From the NCBI GenBank assembly GCA_003523945.1, contig DOFS01000045.1, positions 1-14,501 on the forward strand: DNA of 14,501 nucleotides, read 5' to 3'. A program made the position numbers and the translations under genes. Below the pieces are notes generated by a model. The model was not told where the DNA came from, did not search any database, and saw only the letters and a list, made by a program, of their open reading frames with translations. This document shows positions 8,039-14,501 of this stretch, in pieces. The DNA is from Nitrospiraceae bacterium. GTDB lineage: Bacteria; Nitrospirota; Nitrospiria; Nitrospirales; UBA8639. Each line of letters opens with the position of its first letter. Within the stretch, counting starts at the first letter, position 1.

Positions 8039-8620
8039 TTGAGAACAAAACTCAATCCATTTTATCCAAGCGTTTCGAATTACAAGTGTGCAAAAAATAT
8101 ACGAACGCTTCATAGCTTTCAGACACTGATAGAGTTTGCCAAAGAGATGAAAATGTCGCTGGCTTTGACTGAAAAAAGTGAAGGGATAAGCCAGGTTATC
8201 AAAAAAACCAGATGCGCTTGAAAAATTGTGAGCCAGAATGCTTTCAGAGATTGGTAGATGTGTTTGTCCAACAAGGACAAGTTGTCCAGTTTTAACGGTT
8301 GAGTTGTGAAGGTAAGCCAATGGGTTGTGAAGAGTGAAGATGTTGCCTCGGAAAAGAGGAAGTGGATATGAATTGGAATTGGCCAAAAACATTGCAAAGC
8401 AAGAATGCTCAAGCTTTGAGGAAACAATGCACTTGTTCCTGATTGAGGAGGTTTCCTGGTCGCACGCGGATGGGAAAGAATACACATTGAGGTTAAGAGG
8501 GACTTTATCATGCGGCCAGGCGGAAGGAGGTGGACAATACCCTGTTTGAGGGACGGTGTGAGGAGCGAAGCAGAAGCCTTTTTGAGGACCGTTTAAGGAA
8601 ATCTACAGGAAGCAAAAGAT
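8039..8620. other. Leader/intergenic region upstream of the penicillin-binding protein gene
   Basis: About 580 bp between the penicillin-binding protein start and the terminator of the next gene. Two minus-strand frames stay open through much of it because the plus strand is purine-rich (especially 8220-8560) and so has few reverse stop codons. Their translations are rich in Ser, Phe, Leu and His with few charged residues and show no motif, so I do not call them coding. The stretch may include a long 5' leader for the penicillin-binding protein; no clear promoter is seen. Confidence 0.45.
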
Positions 8621-8643
8621 GACCCACGGAGATTCCGTGGGTC
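8621..8643 (-). terminator. Rho-independent terminator of the small coiled-coil gene
   Basis: GACCCACGGA and TCCGTGGGTC form a perfect 10-bp G+C-rich stem with a 3-nt loop. In the minus-strand direction it is followed by ATCTTTTGC, a short T-run. It lies 27 bp past the stop codon of the minus-strand gene, the right place for its terminator. In the plus direction no T-run follows. Confidence 0.75.
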
Positions 8644-8669
8644 AGGTGATTGGTGTAAAACGGGGAAAA

Positions 8670-8987
8670 CTAACCGACGAGTTCTCCGACTGGTTTCTGA
8701 AAAGACCGGTGATTGTGCTTTCCAGGGTTTGTCCATTTCCCGGTAGAAGAAGGAGCAGGCTCCAAGGTCGGCTGGCTAGTAAAAGCGTGTGTGGGCAGGG
8801 TTCTATCTGCAAGCGTATTTTCCACCAGTTGGAGTTCTTTGAGCCTTGACTGGTGTTGCTCCAATTCCCAGGCCACAGCTTTTGAAAGTTGCGCCACCTG
8901 TCTACGTAATTCATCCATGGCGTGCTCATGTTGTAATAATTCGCTCTTCCGGGCCATGCTTATGTACCGGCTATCCACATACATCAT
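8670..8987 (-). CDS. Small hypothetical coiled-coil protein
   Basis: A 105-residue protein that I do not recognise. Residues about 13-60 (from RKSELLQHEHAMDELRRQ to ENTLAD) are charged with Leu, Val and Ala spaced as in a coiled coil, while residues 61-105 are Pro-, Thr- and Ser-rich and likely disordered. There is no signal peptide or membrane segment, so it should be cytoplasmic. The start is well supported: AAGGAGGG precedes the paired ATG codons at 8987 and 8984 at good spacing. A strong terminator follows the stop, so it forms its own transcription unit. The arrangement of a good ribosome binding site, one short gene and a terminator makes it real despite its size. No function can be assigned; oligomerisation through the coiled coil is the only safe inference. 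Confidence 0.72.
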   Translation of the reverse strand: MMYVDSRYISMARKSELLQHEHAMDELRRQVAQLSKAVAWELEQHQSRLKELQLVENTLADRTLPTHAFTSQPTLEPAPSSTGKWTNPGKHNHRSFQKPVGELVG

Positions 8988-9187
8988 TTGTCATTCCCTC
9001 CTTGTGTTGAAAAATTTTGCATTCAATGAATTGACGGAATCGACTGTCCGTTGCTGTGTCGGGAAAAAGCAAACGTGTTGCCATATTCAGTTCCCTTAGG
9101 AATTTGATACGTAAATTCTTGATGATTCAGCGAAATTACCGGAATGAAAATTAACAGGGGTTAGATCCAAACACTGAAAATGTCAAA
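8988..9187. other. A+T-rich intergenic region, part one
   Basis: This stretch should hold the promoter of the minus-strand small gene, but I found no good -35/-10 pair. A weak inverted repeat ACGGA/TCCGT (9034-9038 and 9047-9051) is present. No open frame with coding character is seen. Confidence 0.4.
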
Positions 9188-9210
9188 AATGGTCAATGAT
9201 ATTGACCATT
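9188..9210. repeat. Perfect 23-bp inverted repeat, operator or minus-strand terminator
   Basis: AATGGTCAAT and ATTGACCATT are exact reverse complements separated by GAT. Two readings are possible. As DNA it resembles a binding site for a dimeric regulator. As RNA on the minus strand the stem is followed directly by TTTTTGACATTTT, like a terminator, yet no minus-strand gene lies upstream of it before 9735. In the plus direction no T-run follows. It stands about 525 bp before the di-iron oxidase gene. Confidence 0.5.
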
Positions 9211-9433
9211 GGCCTAACACAATTTGTGCCTTGTCAAAAATTAAGCGAAGTTTGATCATATCTGATGTAAAACGCCAAGAACATTACAAAGAATTTCGAC
9301 AAAAAATCTTCAAAATATTAAATTCTGTTCCAGATTGGCACTTTTTGTGAGTTCCCTTACTGTTGAGTTCACTGTCCGATTTTTTTAGTCTTGGTGTTTT
9401 TTGTGCTATTGGACTTATGTTATGTCGTTGACT

Positions 9434-9456
9434 TCATTTTTTTGAAAGAAAAATGA
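9434..9456. repeat. A+T-only inverted repeat
   Basis: TCATTTTT and AAAAATGA form an 8-bp stem with a 7-nt loop. The stem is very A+T-rich and may be no more than a by-product of local composition. It lies just before a short frame that resembles the beginning of a receiver domain. Confidence 0.25.
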
Positions 9457-9493
9457 GACGGGTAATGACAGTGTATGTGATAAGGTTTTAAAG

Positions 9494-9580
9494 GTGTTAG
9501 TTGTTGATATCGGTTTTGATCTTTTAAAAATGGGCTTGCACTCATTTCTTAGCGAAAGATATTCAGTGGACTCATCCTAG
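9494..9580 (+). pseudogene. Possible remnant of a response-regulator receiver domain
   Basis: From GTG at 9494 the plus strand encodes 28 residues ending at TAG. The peptide contains VLVVDIGFDLLKMGLHSF followed by LSERYSV. This follows the pattern of the first strand and helix of NarL/FixJ-type receivers (hydrophobic strand, VD, then LLRxGLxxLL, then a YxV second strand), but the second acidic pocket residue is missing, one residue is extra, and the frame stops before the phosphorylated Asp. No continuation is seen in other frames. It could be the stub of a decayed regulator gene or a coincidence; there is no ribosome binding site. Confidence 0.3.
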
Positions 9581-9647
9581 GATTCTGAATGTTCAGGCTT
9601 GACCTTTATGCGTGCCCCACCTAATCCTTAACCGGCTGAATGGGAGG

Positions 9648-9677
9648 TTGACAACTTTAAAAAATAGCCTCTAGAAA
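9648..9677 (+). promoter_or_regulatory. Sigma70-like promoter upstream of the di-iron oxidase gene
   Basis: A perfect -35 box TTGACA (9648-9653) is followed 18 bp later by TAGAAA (9672-9677), which matches the -10 consensus in four of six positions. Transcription would start near 9685, leaving a leader of about 50 nt with A+T-rich sequence and AAGGG before the ATG at 9735. Confidence 0.5.
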
Positions 9678-9734
9678 ACCGATTGCAATCCGATTAATTT
9701 TTAAATTTGTCGAATCATTGGCAAGAAGGGCACT

Positions 9735-10502
9735 ATGTCAGCAAAAACGTTATCTTCGAAATGCTTTCGTGAGCAATTATTAGACCTTATGATGCAGAAG
9801 CATCATTGGGCTTGGCCTCAATTCGTCGGGCCGACTATCTCCAAGGCTCAACTCAAAATTCATTATCAGCAAGAGTACGCCGTTTATGTTCGGGACTTCC
9901 CTGTTTTTTTGGCCCGTATTCACGGGCAAAACCCGCCATTAGCAGTCCGGAAAATGTTAGCTGAAAATATTTACGAAGAAGATACCGGGAATTTATCATT
10001 GGGAACCTCACATCCTGAACTCTTTATGGAAATGATGAAAGGCTTAGGATTTCGCTCACGCGAGTTTGAGAGGATTAAGTTACTGCCCGCTACACGGCGC
10101 TACCGGGCTTGGTTGGATCGGATTTCTCAAAGTTCGGATTGGGTCTTGGGAGCAGCCGTTTTGACCGTATTTGTCGAAGGTAGCGTCAATGATCGTCGGG
10201 AACTTCTCCATCCCGTCAAATCGAAAACCCGTCGGGATATTCAGAAAAAAATCAGACATCATCCACTGGTCCAGTATCAAGGGGTTTCCCCTCAAGCGAT
10301 GGATCTCATTCGCGCTCATCAAATGGTTGAGTGCGGGCATCGGCATGATGCGTATGCGATGGTCGTTCAACATGCCTCTACTCGATCGCAACAAGATAAA
10401 ATTCTGGCAGCGATACAAGACACATTGGACCTTTGGCTTCGCTATCGTGATGGAGTTGCCCGTGCCTGTGGATTAGTGAAAACTAAGTTGGCAGCCCGCT
10501 GA
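9735..10502 (+). CDS. Haem-oxygenase-like di-iron oxidase, CADD/TenA/PqqC-like fold
   Basis: A 255-residue soluble helical protein of the iron-containing redox enzyme family. The metal ligands expected for haem-oxygenase-like di-iron oxidases can be located: Glu81 or Glu82 and His93 in NIYEEDTGNLSLGTSHPELF, Glu148 in VFVEGSVNDR, and the triad His195, Glu199 and His202 in HQMVECGH. The last motif has H-x3-E-x2-H, whereas relatives often show H-x3-D-x2-H. Members include Chlamydia CADD, which makes p-aminobenzoate from its own tyrosine, the UndA decarboxylase and N-oxygenases; which reaction applies here cannot be read from the sequence. AAGGG lies 4 nt before the ATG, and a TTGACA promoter lies upstream. 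The gene stands alone, 132 bp before a CBS-domain gene in the same direction. Fold assignment is fairly sure, substrate is unknown. Confidence 0.82.
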   Translation: MSAKTLSSKCFREQLLDLMMQKHHWAWPQFVGPTISKAQLKIHYQQEYAVYVRDFPVFLARIHGQNPPLAVRKMLAENIYEEDTGNLSLGTSHPELFMEMMKGLGFRSREFERIKLLPATRRYRAWLDRISQSSDWVLGAAVLTVFVEGSVNDRRELLHPVKSKTRRDIQKKIRHHPLVQYQGVSPQAMDLIRAHQMVECGHRHDAYAMVVQHASTRSQQDKILAAIQDTLDLWLRYRDGVARACGLVKTKLAAR

Positions 10503-10634
10503 AGCAATGAGAGATTGCATGTCGTGCTGTCCCACTGAAGATTAAGAAAAACGTCGGAACCTTCTCAATGTGGATCTTTTTTGGCATTTCCTCCACAATA
10601 GACATTTCTAATTTTGACGAGGGAGGGAAGTGAC

Positions 10635-11048
10635 ATGGCCACGATTGGGCAATTCATGACACGGGATCTGAGCTTCGTGACTGAGGATGCAAGCATTCAA
10701 GACGCTGCCACCCACATGTACCAACAACGGATTGGTTCCTTGTTGGTCAAACATGAATCTGAATTTTCTGGAATTGTAACGGAGACGGATGTGGTGCGCG
10801 CGGTGGCTGAACAACCTGCTCTGATTGAACGCTTGAAGGTAAAGGAATTGATGTCCAGCCCGATCATTACCGTGGATCGGAATATGTCTCTCCATTATGC
10901 CCGGGATCTTATGGCCGATCAGAAAATACGCCATTTAGCCGTCACGGGGGAAAATGGAGACATTGTTGGTATTATATCGGTCCGTGATCTCCTCGCCTAC
11001 TTTAAGACGGTGGCGAAAGAGTTGAAAGCATCTGAAGAGGAAGGATGA
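10635..11048 (+). CDS. Tandem CBS-domain protein
   Basis: A 137-residue protein made of two CBS domains, about residues 7-60 and 72-125. The first contains MTRDLSFVTEDASIQDAA and GIVTETDVVRAV; the second has MSSPIITVDRNMSLHYA, KIRHLAVTGENGDIVGIIS and VRDLL, all classic CBS strand-helix patterns. Such pairs bind adenine nucleotides or S-adenosylmethionine and act as energy sensors, either alone or on partner proteins. A short acidic tail follows and no other domain is attached. ATG at 10635 is preferred, because GAGGGAGG sits 8 nt upstream; an in-frame TTG at 10614 would place this motif within the gene. It converges with the MscS-type gene. The partner it regulates cannot be identified from the neighbours. 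Confidence 0.92.
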   Translation: MATIGQFMTRDLSFVTEDASIQDAATHMYQQRIGSLLVKHESEFSGIVTETDVVRAVAEQPALIERLKVKELMSSPIITVDRNMSLHYARDLMADQKIRHLAVTGENGDIVGIISVRDLLAYFKTVAKELKASEEEG

Positions 11049-11122
11049 CCCTGAGCCGAGATATTCAAGAGAAGATTTTGATCTCTGGAATGATTACCGG
11101 TGATTGGGCCTTTTGGGTAAGC

Positions 11123-12199
11123 TTACTCAATTTTCGCTTCTTCGGCTTGTTGAATCATGAGGGAGAGGCGCTCCTCTTCTTGTCGAATGCGCCTAATCCG
11201 TTCTTTTATCCAGGGGCCGATGTGCTCCTTTTTTGATTTGGTTTGACCCTCCAATACGGCAATTTCCTCTCGAACCGCTTCACGCTGCTCTTTTAACGCC
11301 TCAATTTGCGCTATCGCATCAGCTTTGTCAAAGATCAGGGATTCAGGACTGTTATTCATATCCTGGTCTATGATATGTGCCGATTCCGAGGATTGGGGCG
11401 GAAGGACTCGAATGCCATCTTCTAGCCGGCGTTGATTCATGACGACGGGAGAGACAATTTCGATTCCGGCATCATGCAGGGTCGTGAGCATTTTCGCGCG
11501 AAGCTTTGACCGTGCACTGAGGCATTGTTTGACTTCACTTAAAAATCCAGATACCCGGTAAGTTACGGAATAATCCCCGAGCTCCATGATGTGGACAAAT
11601 GGTTCTTTGAGATTAGCGGCGAGCGCGGCTTCCCCTAATAGTTTTTCGATGGTTTGGTGGGAGATGTCATATCCTAAGGACACCGTGGCAGACACAATCG
11701 TGCCTGAGGAACGAAGCACCGTAATCGGGTGAGAAACCAAAAACAAATTGGGAAGGGTCGTCAAATCGCGTTCTTCTGTTTGTATTTCTGTGTGGAATAA
11801 GCCGCGTTCGGTGACCCGCCCGAACTGATTTTCTACGCGAAGAAAATCACCTAACCGAAAACTCTGCATGCCTCGCAACATGAAACCTGCAAGGGCATTC
11901 GAAACGAAGGTCGTGGATGAAAGGGTAATCACGGCTGTGATCAACAGCGCTAAAAGTTGGAAAAGTTCTTTGTGGGTTTCTTTGTCGAGAGGAAGGGCCA
12001 GAAGAGTGAGAACAATCCCAACCCCCACCAACAGCAACATTCCCACACGGGCTGAAAATCGGTCTTCCTCCTTCAGGCCTCCATTTCGCCGAAAGAAAAA
12101 CCAATGAGCTAACCACAATCCTGAACTCACCAGCGCGAGCACCAGTAAAACTGGAAGAAAGGTCGGGAGGGTTTCCCAAAAATGGTCGAGGAACGCCAT
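11123..12199 (-). CDS. MscS-family mechanosensitive channel with C-terminal coiled coil
   Basis: A membrane protein of 358 residues from ATG at 12199. Hydrophobic segments lie at about 14-33, 52-71 and 78-110; the last is the pore helix, with SNALAGFMLRGMQSFRLGDF matching the MscS signature, followed by the beta domain (VENQFGRVTERGLF, TLPNLFLVSHP) and the alpha/beta domain. MscS channels open under membrane tension and release solutes on osmotic downshock. After the usual MscS fold, residues about 295-358 add a Glu/Lys/Arg-rich coiled coil, beginning near IFDKADAIAQIEALKEQREA, which is not part of the E. coli protein and may aid heptamer assembly. The start is uncertain: neither ATG at 12199 nor the in-frame GTG at 12223 has a good ribosome binding site. 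The gene lies 183 bp downstream of the receiver gene on the same strand. Confidence 0.9.
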   Translation of the reverse strand: MAFLDHFWETLPTFLPVLLVLALVSSGLWLAHWFFFRRNGGLKEEDRFSARVGMLLLVGVGIVLTLLALPLDKETHKELFQLLALLITAVITLSSTTFVSNALAGFMLRGMQSFRLGDFLRVENQFGRVTERGLFHTEIQTEERDLTTLPNLFLVSHPITVLRSSGTIVSATVSLGYDISHQTIEKLLGEAALAANLKEPFVHIMELGDYSVTYRVSGFLSEVKQCLSARSKLRAKMLTTLHDAGIEIVSPVVMNQRRLEDGIRVLPPQSSESAHIIDQDMNNSPESLIFDKADAIAQIEALKEQREAVREEIAVLEGQTKSKKEHIGPWIKERIRRIRQEEERLSLMIQQAEEAKIE

Positions 12200-12265
12200 A
12201 ATGTTAGAAATAGAGAATACCACATAATGTCCGAATTCACAGGGGTTAAAAAGCTAAAAGGGGAA

Positions 12266-12294
12266 ATAATGAAGAAGATAAAGCTATACCTCAA
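12266..12294 (-). promoter_or_regulatory. Weak promoter candidate for the MscS-type gene
   Basis: On the minus strand TTGAGG (12289-12294) and CATTAT (12266-12271) are 17 bp apart, each matching the sigma70 consensus in four of six positions. The distance to either proposed start suits a short leader. It suggests the channel gene can be transcribed apart from the upstream receiver gene. Confidence 0.28.
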
Positions 12295-12382
12295 AGATCT
12301 CCTGTTCGGATTCCGGTCCACAGCCTAATGAGGGCGCAAAAATCCTTTTCTTGACATCATCAAAACTAAAGGGAGAACAGCG

Positions 12383-12841
12383 TTAAGCAAACCAGTTGAG
12401 ATGTCGAGACCCAATGGCACCGGCCACTGCGGTCAATAATTTTTTGCGATCGACCGGTTTGACGAAATAATCGGTTATGCCCTGTTTCAGGAGTTGGGTG
12501 GCAAGATCGATATCGGGAAACCCGGTTAGGACCATCAACGGCACGCTGGAGTATTCTCTTTGAAAATATTTGATGGCTTCGATGCCATTGATATTGGGCA
12601 TCCGAATATCGGTGATTATCACATCAATGACCATCGGATGCTCTCCTTCGTTGAGAATGCGGATCGCCTCAGCTCCGTCTTCCGCGTCCACAACGTAGTA
12701 GCCGTCTTTTTCCAAGGCTATTCGAACAACTTTGCGAATGCCTTCCTCATCATCAACGACCAGTACTCCTCCCCGATAGCGCTGGCCGGAAAACATGCCT
12801 GCGGTTCGTTGAGTGGTGTCAGGTAAATGGGTGGTGTTCAT
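12383..12841 (-). CDS. Stand-alone response-regulator receiver (CheY-like)
   Basis: A 152-residue protein consisting of one receiver domain (about 25-145) with a short polar N-terminal extension. All key residues are present: acidic pocket Asp30 and Asp31 in VLVVDDEEG, phosphoacceptor Asp78 in VIITDIRMPNINGIEA, Thr106 in LMVLTG and Lys128 in YFVKPVD. There is no output domain, so it should signal by protein contact after phosphorylation, as CheY or Spo0F do. No histidine kinase lies nearby, making it an orphan. The start is well supported by AGGAGG 7 nt before the ATG. The MscS-type gene follows downstream on the same strand, but 183 bp apart and with its own possible promoter, so a functional link is not shown. 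An imperfect inverted repeat lies about 70 bp upstream. Confidence 0.93.
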   Translation of the reverse strand: MNTTHLPDTTQRTAGMFSGQRYRGGVLVVDDEEGIRKVVRIALEKDGYYVVDAEDGAEAIRILNEGEHPMVIDVIITDIRMPNINGIEAIKYFQREYSSVPLMVLTGFPDIDLATQLLKQGITDYFVKPVDRKKLLTAVAGAIGSRHLNWFA

Positions 12842-13231
12842 CGCGAATCCTCCTATGAAGTTAAATGAAATCCCTCCGTCAAAAAATCAGCAAACCCCTC
12901 CCTAGCGTCTGATGTAGTCATAATCATCAGAAGACTGCAACGAGTGTGCCTAAGTCGCCTGATGGTGGTATGTCACGCCGGGATGAAAAACCGTCCTGAA
13001 AAATAACAAGAAACAGGGGATCGCTGGGCCGGGCTCTTAGGGATGGGAAAAAAAGATCAAAAGAAATGTCTATAGAACATTCACTTCGCACCCATCGTAG
13101 ACACATTGATTGTATGGAACGGCTTGAATAGCCGGAGGAAATGAATTTGGGTCCATTCCATCCGTGTAGATGTGTTCTCTAATATTCTGAGTTGGTTGGG
13201 ATATGGCATGATAAGAAAAATGGGGGTGAGA
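12842..13231. other. Intergenic region between receiver and methyltransferase genes
   Basis: About 390 bp with no credible gene. It should contain the receiver gene promoter and the end of the methyltransferase transcript. TCTGATG and CATCAGA (12908-12914 and 12925-12931) form a 7-bp inverted repeat with a 10-nt spacer, a possible regulator site for the receiver gene. CGGCT/AGCCG (13120-13124 and 13130-13134) makes a short hairpin without a T-run in either direction, so it is not a convincing terminator. Confidence 0.45.
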
Positions 13232-14011
13232 TCAGATGATGGGCTTGCGAGCGATCACGGAGGTGGTGGAATGGTACAACGCCCAATGGGTGGAGTCCTG
13301 TGAGAGTCTGACATACTCTTGAATGTCTTGAGGTGAGCATAAGCCGGTCTTTGAATATTCCTGTTCGAGTACCATCGCCGATTCCGCCATCACCTTAGCC
13401 ATTGGCGAATTTCCAGGACAGAGATGCATGAGGGATTGAACTCTGACGATATGGTATCCTGCTTCTTGCAGTTTGTGCGGAAGCCGGAGGGCATAGGCCG
13501 GATCTAATCCGAGATTGATGAACATCCGGCAAATAGCTCGGTTTACTCTTTCCTGCGGGGTCTCTTGGTCCAGCAATGTTGCCGAGGTGAAGTCCGGTTC
13601 TTCGAAGAGGGCCCATCCTCCTGGCTTGAGGAGAGAATACGTTTTTTTCAGTATGGTCCTCTCTTCTTGATTATGAATCAGGACATACCGGCCATGAAGG
13701 AGATCAAAGGATTGTTCTAAAGGGACATCAAGAAAGGATCCTTGGTAAATCTGAACAGGCAAAGAATTAGCATGGTGAAGATACGCAATATTCTTGTCGA
13801 CACCCACCGCCCGTCCCGTCGGCCCCACGCGATTTCCCAGCCAACGCAAGATGGATCCTGCCCCTGCGCCCAACTCCAGACAATGCCATCCTGATTGAAT
13901 TCCCGTTTCTTCCAATAGCCTGATGGTAACCGGATCGTTCGCAGCTTCGACCAATTGTAATCGTTGAAATTCCTGCTCTTCAGATTTGTTGTCGAAAATA
14001 TACTGGTTCAT
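13232..14011 (-). CDS. Class I SAM-dependent methyltransferase
   Basis: A 259-residue soluble enzyme. The Rossmann-type SAM site is clear: motif I LELGAGAGS (46-53), the ribose-binding acidic residue Asp72 in AVGVDKN, a motif II-like SFLDVP (Asp95) and the LKPGGWALFEEPDF strand (128-141). The C-terminal part (about 160-259) is mostly helical and would form a substrate lid. The substrate cannot be told; relatives of this ubiE/arsenite-type fold act on many small molecules. ATG at 14011 is chosen, because AGAGGG lies 6 nt upstream, while a longer frame from 14092 would lie inside the upstream gene. The start overlaps the stop of the flavoprotein gene as ATGA, so both are translated from one message and are probably coupled. 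Confidence 0.9.
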   Translation of the reverse strand: MNQYIFDNKSEEQEFQRLQLVEAANDPVTIRLLEETGIQSGWHCLELGAGAGSILRWLGNRVGPTGRAVGVDKNIAYLHHANSLPVQIYQGSFLDVPLEQSFDLLHGRYVLIHNQEERTILKKTYSLLKPGGWALFEEPDFTSATLLDQETPQERVNRAICRMFINLGLDPAYALRLPHKLQEAGYHIVRVQSLMHLCPGNSPMAKVMAESAMVLEQEYSKTGLCSPQDIQEYVRLSQDSTHWALYHSTTSVIARKPII

Positions 14012-14501
14012 CGCTGTCCCTCTGCTGCTGGTTGTTTCATGATATCCAAGGCCGCATGGCATCCGGCCAGATACCCTGTTGCCCAGGCCCATTGAAAGTT
14101 AAATCCCCCGATGCGGCCATCGCAGTCCAACATTTCTCCGATCACATAGAGCCCAGGCATGTGGCGAGAGCCCATGGAATGAGCGGATATTTCTTCCAGG
14201 GGGACACCCCCGGCCGTGACTTCGGCAAAGTTCCATCCGCGTGATCCGATGACGGGAAGATCAAGATTGGTGAGTGTCCGGACCAGATTCCGGCGAGCCT
14301 CTTTGGACAGAAGATTAATCGGAGTGTCAGAAAGAGCAGGTTCTTGTAGGCTGGCCAGTGTGCTGGCCACACGTGTGGGTAACCGCTCGGCTAACAGTGT
14401 GGGGACTAGTTTTCGCCCGGGGAGTGAGGCGGCCTGCATGAGCCATTTCTCCACATCCTGGTTGGAGAGTTGAGGGAAGCAATGGAGATGAAGACGGGCA
14501 G
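14008..14501 (-). CDS. HI0933/BaiN-type NAD(P)/FAD-dependent oxidoreductase, C-terminal part
   Basis: The right edge cuts off the N-terminus; 163 residues remain. The C-terminal FAD-binding portion is easy to recognise: FAEVTAGGVPLEEISAHSMG, then MPGLYVIGEMLDCDGRIGG and FNFQWAWATGYLAG, which match the conserved end of the HI0933-like family (GGVxxxEI, PGLYxxGE, GGxNxQWAxxxG). Preceding residues (ARLHLHCFPQLSNQDVEKWL) belong to the inserted helical domain of this family. The FAD-binding GxGxxG motif must lie outside the window. These enzymes are poorly characterised; BaiN of gut clostridia is implicated in bile-acid double-bond reduction, but most members have no known substrate. It is translated just ahead of the methyltransferase with ATGA overlap, suggesting joint use. 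An in-frame GTG at 14454 is not the start, since the family motifs continue upstream of it. Confidence 0.92.
   Translation of the reverse strand, partial: ARLHLHCFPQLSNQDVEKWLMQAASLPGRKLVPTLLAERLPTRVASTLASLQEPALSDTPINLLSKEARRNLVRTLTNLDLPVIGSRGWNFAEVTAGGVPLEEISAHSMGSRHMPGLYVIGEMLDCDGRIGGFNFQWAWATGYLAGCHAALDIMKQPAAEGQR

Noticed and set aside
8334..8549. 71-codon plus-strand frame with many charged residues
   Set aside because: Its charge is explained by the purine-rich strand; it has no clear ribosome binding site and a codon choice unlike the neighbours. It remains a weak possibility.
9332..9350. TTGGCAC followed by TTTTTGTGA, like a sigma54 promoter
   Set aside because: The -24 half fits but the -12 half lacks TTGC, and the next gene start is about 390 bp away.
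11045..11236. 63-codon plus-strand frame overlapping the CBS gene stop by ATGA
   Set aside because: It runs antisense into the end of the MscS-type gene, has no ribosome binding site of its own and no motif; the overlap is probably chance.
13141..13182. 13-codon frame preceded by GGAGG
   Set aside because: The Shine-Dalgarno motif is only two bases from the ATG, too close to work well, and no attenuated gene follows on that strand.

Overview
The window looks like chromosomal DNA from a Gram-negative, non-enteric bacterium of moderate G+C. The mix of a DUF4398-like lipoprotein, a YkuD L,D-transpeptidase, an atypical class A penicillin-binding protein, a cyanobacterial/kexin-like subtilase and an orphan receiver protein fits Nitrospira or a relative (Nitrospirota). 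That placement is inferred from gene flavour only; no rRNA or other marker is present. I see no tRNA, rRNA, CRISPR array, insertion sequence or phage gene.

Layout. (1) Positions 1-1898, minus strand: a large kexin-like S8 serine protease with a P-domain, cut by the left edge. (2) 1969-2505, plus strand: a divergent protein whose C-terminal half resembles the protease's own N-terminal prodomain. The two genes share about 70 bp of intergenic DNA holding a perfect 12-bp palindrome. (3) 2528-8038, minus strand: a cell-envelope block of a bifunctional transglycosylase/transpeptidase, then a lipoprotein and an L,D-transpeptidase in a tight two-gene operon. (4) 8670-8987, minus strand: a small unrecognised coiled-coil protein with a strong ribosome binding site and a clear terminator. 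(5) 8988-9734: an A+T-rich gap with a perfect 23-bp inverted repeat, a short frame resembling the start of a response-regulator receiver domain, and a good sigma70-like promoter. (6) 9735-11048, plus strand: a haem-oxygenase-like di-iron protein related to CADD, then a tandem CBS-domain protein. (7) 11123-12841, minus strand: a MscS-type channel with a C-terminal coiled coil, and upstream of it a stand-alone receiver protein. (8) 13232-14501, minus strand: the C-terminal part of an HI0933/BaiN-type flavoprotein overlapping by ATGA with a class I methyltransferase.

How the genes may work together. The 2.5-8.0 kb block is about peptidoglycan: one enzyme polymerises glycan and makes DD-type crosslinks, another makes L,D links, and a helical lipoprotein co-expressed with the latter may act as its envelope partner. 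MscS adds an envelope stress theme. The protease and its divergent prodomain-like neighbour look like a protease/propeptide-in-trans pair and are the most novel item here. The CADD-like enzyme is the most interesting metabolic gene, since some relatives make p-aminobenzoate by self-sacrifice.
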